Part shown: in pieces, positions 18,067 through 22,785 of the stretch
How positions within the stretch are numbered: the stretch's first letter is position 1
How the letters are laid out: every line of letters starts with the position of its first letter
Assembly (NCBI GenBank): GCA_003427395.1
Contig: BFEA01000345.1
Span: forward strand, 1,030,310-1,053,094
Length of the DNA: 22,785 nucleotides
Reading direction: 5' to 3'
From: Chara braunii
Taxonomy: Eukaryota; Streptophyta; Charophyceae; Charales; Characeae
Translations under genes and position numbers: made by a program
The notes under the pieces: generated by a model
Database searches by the model: none
Seen by the model: only the letters and a program-made list of their open reading frames with translations
What the model was told of the DNA's origin: nothing

Positions 18067-18290
18067 GTTCGGACCATTGTATCGCAGTCTACTCAACTTT
18101 TGAGATTCACGACGACTTGCGGGACAGTTTCATCCGCGGCTACCACATTCCGGGCAAGTCAAACCCTTTTGCGGATGCTCTTTCACGGTGTTCGGACCAT
18201 TGTATCGCAGTCTTTTGAGATTTACGACGACTTGCGGGACAGCTTAATCCGCGGCTACCAAGTCGACCACGAGTTCTGCGACAAGTACCC
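18067..18290 (+). pseudogene. RNase H end and linker, locally duplicated
   Basis: The plus strand reads SDHCIAVYSTFEIHDDLRDS...IRGY, jumps back to HIPGKSNPFADALSRC, then repeats SDHCIAV...FEIYDDLRDS...IRGYQVDHEFCDKY. The direct repeat has a 123-base offset (for example GGACCATTGTATCGCAGTC at 18071 and 18194), and the second copy lacks a few bases. HIPGKSNPFADALSR is the end of RNase H; the rest is the linker to integrase. Confidence 0.8.
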
Positions 18291-19728
18291 AAATTGCTCC
18301 TCTCCCAATCCCCGGCGCCATCGCACTATCGGATCCAAGAGGGGTACTTGCTCGTCCACTCTCAAGGGAAGGATCTTCTTTGTGTGCCACGGGATTTACA
18401 CTTGCGCACACGGCTTCTTGGCGAGTTCCACGACGCTTTGGAGTCAATCGTACGATTGGCCGACTACGTGAGCGCTTATGGTGGCCTGGTCTTCTGGACG
18501 ACGTCACACGCTATGCGAGGTTTGCAGACGTTGCAAATCCCGCAATCATCGTCCGCACGGCGAGTTGCGACCATTACTAGTCCCCTTGCGCAGAAGGGAA
18601 GCGATTGCCATGGACATTACCGGGCCGCTCCCCAAGCACAAGACTGGTGTGGATGGGGTTCTCACAGTGGTCGACCGACTCACCAAGTTTGCCATGTTTT
18701 TGCCTTGCCGCTATCATGCGAAGGCACCGGAGTTGGTCGAGGCTCTTTACACCGGTTGGATTCGAACCAAGGGTTACTCCAAGGAAATCGTCTGCGACCG
18801 CGACACTCGGTTCATGTTCGATTTTTGGTTGGCGCTCATCAAACGATGGGGCTCATCTCTCAAACCAAGTTCGGCTCGCCACCCCCAAACCGATGGCCAA
18901 ACGGACAGGGCGCATCAGATCGCATAGGTTCTCCTTCGCACTCTTATCCGTCCTGACCAAAAGGATTGGGTTGAGCGGCTGCCAGATGTCGAGTTGGCAT
19001 ACAACTCGTCCATCCACCCGGCTAGCGGGATGTCGCCCTTTGAGTTCGTGCACGGTTCGCTGGTCACTTCTCCATTGGACACTATCATTCCACGGGCGGC
19101 CAAGAGCGAGGACCATTTTCTCTTCATTCGTCGGATGCAAGAGCTCCTTGTCAAGGCATGGGACCAGATGGCAAAGACACAGCAACGCATGAGCCAACAA
19201 GCCAATTGCCAGCGTCTTCCCTGTCCATTCCGTGCCGGCGACCTTGTCTGGGTTTCCGCCGCGGAATTGAGCCTCGAACAAGATCTCTCTCGCAAGCTCC
19301 TCCCGAAATGGATGGGGCCTTGGCCAGTAGTGGCACCCGCTGGGGATGCACCCGAAGGACCACCTTTCACCATTCAGGTGCCCGCCCATTTGCCCGTCTA
19401 CCCGGTCTTTCATTGCTCCAAGTTGGCTCTTTACACGCCAGCGGAACATGACGACTTCCCCGGGCGACGATCCCAAGACCCACCCTCGATGGACGGTTTT
19501 CAAGAGGTTGGCGACATCATCTCCCAGCGACGCTACGGCAACAGGCCAACCGAGTACTTGGTACACTTTGCGTACTGCACCCACAAAGCTGACTGCTGGT
19601 TGACCCGTGCGGAACTCCAAGCAACAGCTCGAGATGTTCTCGCACGCTACGGACGCAAGATGCAAGGCAAGCTGGTATCTTCGGCTCCAGATCGTCAGCT
19701 TCGCCTTCGACTCGGCCTGACTTCATGA
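18291..19728 (+). pseudogene. Element 2 integrase with chromodomain-like tail
   Basis: The zinc-binding region is split by frameshifts (KDLLCVPRDLHLRTRLLGEF, then WWPGLLDDVTRY, then CEVCRRCKSRN). From about 18500 a single frame runs to TGA at 19726-19728, broken only by TAG at 18925-18927. Core residues: Asp in AMDITGP (18613-18615), Asp in VCDRDTRF (18796-18798), and at the catalytic Glu position QTDGQTDR, i.e. Asp (18904-18906). After that come AYNSSIHPASGMSPFE, LPKWMGPWPV (GPY/F-like), HCSKLALYTP and a degenerate chromodomain (EVGDIISQRRYGNRPTEYL, then WLTRAEL). It is the best preserved gene of element 2 but presumably inactive. Confidence 0.9.
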
Positions 19729-19736
19729 GGGGGGGG
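19727..19736 (+). promoter_or_regulatory. Polypurine tract of element 2
   Basis: GAGGGGGGGG immediately before the 3' LTR start TGTTACATGC. It overlaps the last two bases of the integrase stop codon. Confidence 0.9.
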
Positions 19737-21015
19737 TGTTACATGCTGCGCCTGCAACAGGCTGCACGGGCCATTTTCAGGCCCGTGTCGTTTTCAGCCC
19801 AAAAGCCTGAAAACAAGTGCCTACAGGCCCTACAGGCCCTGCGCCGTTTCAGCCTAAATCACGGCCGGATTGAGTCTTTTCAGCCTGAAACTGAGGGCCA
19901 TTTTCAGGCCCTCATAAGATCGGCCTGCCCTGGAACTCAGGCACCAGACCAGGGTTTTAGCTCAGGCCATTTTTAGCCTATTTTCAAGACAACCTTTGTT
20001 TGAGCTTCAACCCCAGGGTCTGGCACGTTTTGGCATTGGCAAGAGCAGCCTCCTGGACGGGCCAGCACTATATAAGACTGGCCAGCCCTGCAGGCTGCAG
20101 GTAGTTCCTAGGTACTTCCCAGGCACTTCACGTGCAGTTCAGGAGGCAGGAGGTAGTCTTCAGGATTCGGCAGCAGTACTCTGGAGGAGTGCTGCAGGAT
20201 TAGTAGTAGCGTTAGCAGTAGTCTTCAGCGCTGGGCGGTAGTAGCGTTAGCTTTAGTCTTCAGCGCTGGGCGCCCTAGCAGCTAGAGTAGTACTATAGAG
20301 ACAGATTGGGCGGAGGCCGGGGGCCTTACCTGCAGCGCCATCACTCGAGCTTCATCTTCAAGGTACCTGCAGCACAGCGCCACCTTCACAGGTTAGTACC
20401 TGGTATATGAGAGAGAGAGAGTTCTTCTTCTTCCTCTTCTCAGTCCACCATCTCCCTCTCACCCTCTCGTTATCTGACTTCACTGCATCAGCAGACTATG
20501 AGAGAGAGAGAGAGAGAGCTTGGTGACATTTGGATCCAGACTCGATATTGGACTTCAGACATTTTGACGAGGGATTATTTGGGACTTGTAACGAGCCTTG
20601 GTGTTGATAACTTTCCCATCTCTCCCCTCCTCTTCTCCGTCTGATCCCCTCCTCTTCGTCTGTGCATGAACTGGACCTGGCGCCTCTTCCTGTGTATAGC
20701 ACCAGTCTCCCTTCACACCGTATGGTGAGAATGACGTATGTTTGGTCTGCGTTGTAACATTGATTGGGCTAGTCATTAGTATTCTACTATTCTAGTATTC
20801 TGCTGCACTATCTTGTACTACCTGAAAGAGGTCAGTCCCAGTCAGGTCAGGACTTGTATCTAAGTCTTCCACTGCGCTGTAAACCACCACTTTGTATGTA
20901 TCAGGATGTACACTGCTTGTTGAGATTTCACTTGCACTGCATTGTCCATTCAGTCGTTTTCATCACATTGCGGATCCTTGGTTTATGTGTACATCGCCCA
21001 ACTGGGCATGTAACA
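19737..21015 (+). repeat. 3' LTR of element 2
   Basis: 1,279 bp from TGTTACATGC to GCATGTAACA. It contains short GGCCT/AGGCC inverted repeats in U3, a TATATAA at 20069-20075 inside the palindrome 20059-20084, GTAGTCTTCAGCGCTGGGCG repeats near 20218-20272, a 9-unit AG run at 20501-20518, and the GGATGTACACTGCTTG block near its end. Confidence 0.9.
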
Positions 21016-21020
21016 CTTGC
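21016..21020. repeat. Right target-site duplication of element 2
   Basis: CTTGC, exact match to 14162-14166. Confidence 0.9.
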
Positions 21021-21899
21021 TTTCTGCAGTTCCAATTGATCATGCTCCTTCAATCTTCTTCTCGTCATTCCAATTCTCCCAATTTCTCTGCATTTTTACA
21101 ACGCTATTCAATTTTGATTTCTCATCACTTTATCGAGTTTCTCTTTCATGCTTTCTTGGTCACAACCATCAGTTTCAGTTTTCTGCATAATGCTCAATGT
21201 TTTCTATGGATCTGTTATACCTCGTCCTTTTCCAATTTCCGGGAAAAGTAGGACGTCATTATTGTGATTTGCCCTTGCTCTGTAATTAATATTAGACAAC
21301 AAGCACGGTGCACTTGAGTGCTCCTCTTTCCAAAATTGCTACCATCGGCTTTGCTCTCTTCTGTTCGTGGTTTATTTCACTGCTCGCAATCAAGCCTCCT
21401 TAATTTTCTGCCCTTATTGCTGCTTTACGTTTGAATGGGTGACACATAGCTTCTCAGCAATCCCACGATGCATACCTTTGACTTTGTCATTTCCCAGTCT
21501 ATTTTGCAATCCGCCATTGACCATTCAGTTAGTCCTCACATACAGCAGACCTCTTTCTGATGCCGGCAGAGCCGCACCGGCCCTCCGTATGGAAGGTGAA
21601 AGCCGAGCGACAATTGGATCTGTTGTCTGCTACTGGCTGCCACCAGATCTAGGACTATGGATCTCGAAGGACTCTCAGTTCGCTTGGTGACTGACAAAAA
21701 GGGAGTGCAGGCAGGGTATTAGCCACTTTGATTGTTCATAGCGCTCAAGTGAGTAACATATTGGTTAGACTAGCTGTCGTGTTGGAGGTCACTGTAGCCT
21801 CAGCTGATGTCGTCATCTGGTATTGATGGACTGCTTTGGATAATTAACGTGTGCTGCTCATCTGGTTAACTGATAAGTGCACCTCTGTCTTGCTTGCAG
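21021..21899 (+). other. Intron upstream of the S1P exon
   Basis: T-rich non-coding DNA ending in a pyrimidine-rich stretch and TTGCAG at 21894-21899, a good 3' splice site. I found no upstream S1P exon here: the conserved plant sequence expected just before the exon (a WPW-T/S-G motif) is absent. The longest open frame (21367-21690) does not resemble S1P. Confidence 0.65.
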
Positions 21900-22282
21900 G
21901 TTACTTGGGTCTGCATATGAGGATAAATGCAGGAGGTGCAACATTCAGCGGGGCAGTAGAGGGCAACATTTCCTTTGTCGTGTGGTCCCTACCTGGGCCT
22001 GGAGAGACAGAGAAGAGATGTTGTCCTGTCTCTGCAAGGCTCAAAGTCAAAGTGATTCCGACCCCTCCTCGGGAAAAACGACTATTGTGGGATCAGTTCC
22101 ATAGTGTGCAATATCCTCCTGGGTACATTCCCAGAGATTCACTGGATGTGCGTCACGATATTCTGGACTGGCATGGGGATCATGTGCATACAAACTACCA
22201 CGAAATGTTTGACATGCTCTACGATGAAGGTTATTTCGTTGAAGTTCTTGGGTCGCCCTTCACATGCTTTGATGCAAACCTG
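21900..22282 (+). CDS. S1P: Site-1 protease (subtilase SBT6.1/S1P) internal exon
   Basis: S1P is a Golgi membrane serine protease of the subtilase family that cleaves membrane-bound transcription factors (bZIP17/bZIP28 in plants, SREBP/ATF6 in animals). This 383-bp exon encodes part of the region after the catalytic domain: GYLGLHMRINAGGATFSGAV, LKVKVIPTPPREKRLLWDQF, PPGYIPRDSLDV, DILDWHGDHVHTN, and YFVEVLGSPFTCFDAN. These are hallmark S1P strings, closest in my memory to land-plant S1P. The splice acceptor is TTGCAG at 21894-21899 (the first Gly codon is split after one base) and the donor is CTG|GTGAGA at 22282/22283, phase 0. The frame is open with no lesions, unlike the surrounding elements. 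The catalytic triad and transmembrane segment must lie in exons outside the window. Confidence 0.92.
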
Positions 22283-22498
22283 GTGAGAGCCTTCCTAAAG
22301 CCTGCCTCAAATCTTTATCTGAATCTGGGAAGTTGGAGAGGAATGGATTGCCCAGCTAGGCTGGGCCGCCGCCCGGCCAGGCGTGCTCAGCCGGCCGGTT
22401 GGGCCCGGGGGTCCGCCAGGCGAAACCTGGCGACGCTAAAACACAGCAAGGATTTTTTTGATTTTTTTTTTGAAGGCGGGTGCTGCGCTACCCTAGAC
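22283..22498 (+). other. Start of the next S1P intron
   Basis: Begins GTGAGAG. A G/C-rich patch at 22359-22436 contains several GGCCGGCC/CCAGGC words, followed by T runs. No coding content. Genomic sequence ends at 22498, before the adapter. Confidence 0.7.
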
Positions 22499-22536
22499 CT
22501 GTCTCTTATACACATCTAGATGTGTATAAGAGACAG
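22499..22536. other. Nextera mate-pair junction adapter (library artefact)
   Basis: CTGTCTCTTATACACATCT (22499-22517) is followed directly by its reverse complement AGATGTGTATAAGAGACAG (22518-22536). These are the 19-bp Tn5 mosaic ends. Joined head to head they form the circularisation junction of Nextera mate-pair libraries. This is not biological sequence. Confidence 0.97.
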
Positions 22537-22785
22537 AGTCATTAGTATTCTAGTATTTTGCTGCACTGTCTTGTACTACGTGAAAGAGGTCAGTCCCGGT
22601 CAGGTCAGGACTTGTATCAGGATGTACACTGCTTGTTGAGATTTCACTGCGCTGCATTGTCCATTCAGTCCTTTTCATCACATTGCGGGTCCTTGGTTTA
22701 TATGTACATCGCCCAGTTGGTATCGGAACACCGCACGCGAATCAGGATGTACACTGCTTGTTGAGATTTCACTTTGTAAAGCACC
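22537..22785 (+). other. Artefactual copy of 16476-16724
   Basis: All 249 bases match 16476-16724 at a constant offset of 6,061, including features private to that copy such as CGCACGCGAATCAGG after the primer site. The 3' LTR at about 20774 differs. It follows the adapter directly and should be masked or trimmed. Confidence 0.95.

Larger units (their letters stand above)
14167..21015 (+). mobile_element. Element 2: degenerate Ty3/gypsy retrotransposon
   Basis: The ends are TGTTACATGC and GCATGTAACA, a perfect 10-bp inverted pair, flanked by the exact 5-bp duplication CTTGC. Inside are a 5' LTR interrupted by a solo LTR, primer sites, an AT-rich leader, a gag N-terminal fragment, a rearranged RNase H area, integrase, a polypurine tract and the 3' LTR. 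Most of gag, protease and reverse transcriptase is missing, so it cannot move by itself. Its integrase is clearly related to that of element 1 (for example DFPGRRSQDPPSMDG in both). Confidence 0.92.

Noticed and set aside
21367-21690. 107-codon open frame as a host gene
   Set aside because: No recognisable motif, atypical composition, and it lies in the intron before the S1P exon.
21740-21832. Upstream S1P exon (frame reading EVTVASADVVIW)
   Set aside because: It superficially resembles the sequence before WPW in S1P, but it lacks the PW-x-G residues, a stop follows at once, and no splice arrangement joins it to 21900 in register.
22499-22536. Tn5 or IS50 insertion
   Set aside because: Only the engineered 19-bp mosaic ends are present, joined head to head with no transposon body.
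22558-22764. Second genomic copy of the 68-codon frame at 16497-16703
   Set aside because: It is identical because it is the mate-pair artefact, and the frame itself is only LTR sequence.

Overview
The window looks like nuclear DNA of a streptophyte, probably a charophyte alga with a large, repeat-rich genome. The reasons are a plant-type exon of the Golgi site-1 protease (S1P) at 21900-22282, plant-like U6 snRNA relics, and degenerate Ty3/gypsy elements with chromodomain-type integrase tails. The exact organism is inference; Chara is one candidate. The window has no bacterial-style genes, tRNA or rRNA genes, or CRISPR arrays.

Layout. 1-1776: purine-rich and simple-sequence DNA, a possible minus-strand LTR end with a tRNA primer site (561-574), then unclassified repeats. 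1777-13526: one old Ty3/gypsy element on the minus strand (element 1). It runs 5' LTR 12438-13526, primer site 12421-12434, long leader, gag, protease, reverse transcriptase, RNase H, integrase, polypurine tract 3531-3541, 3' LTR 1777-3530. Every coding domain carries stops or frameshifts. Its leader holds a 2.3-kb insertion bounded by 25-bp inverted repeats (9600-11943), which contains four U6-derived segments and a 911-base assembly gap. 13532-14161: presumed host DNA without a recognisable gene. 14167-21015: a second Ty3/gypsy element on the plus strand (element 2) with an exact 5-bp target duplication CTTGC. Its 5' LTR is split by a related solo LTR (14264-15502, duplication CCCTG). Its interior is reduced to a gag fragment, an inverted RNase H patch and a nearly intact integrase. 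21021-22498: host intron, the S1P exon, and the start of the next intron.

Assembly artefact. At 22499-22536 lie two inverted 19-bp Tn5 mosaic ends back to back, which is the junction adapter of a Nextera mate-pair library. The 249 bases after it match 16476-16724 in the same orientation. This fits a circularised fragment of about 6.0 kb (16476-22498) whose junction read was built into the assembly, so the end of the window is not genomic continuation.

The only functional host coding sequence I can support is the S1P exon. The rest is a layered record of retroelement insertion, internal rearrangement and decay, probably inside S1P introns.
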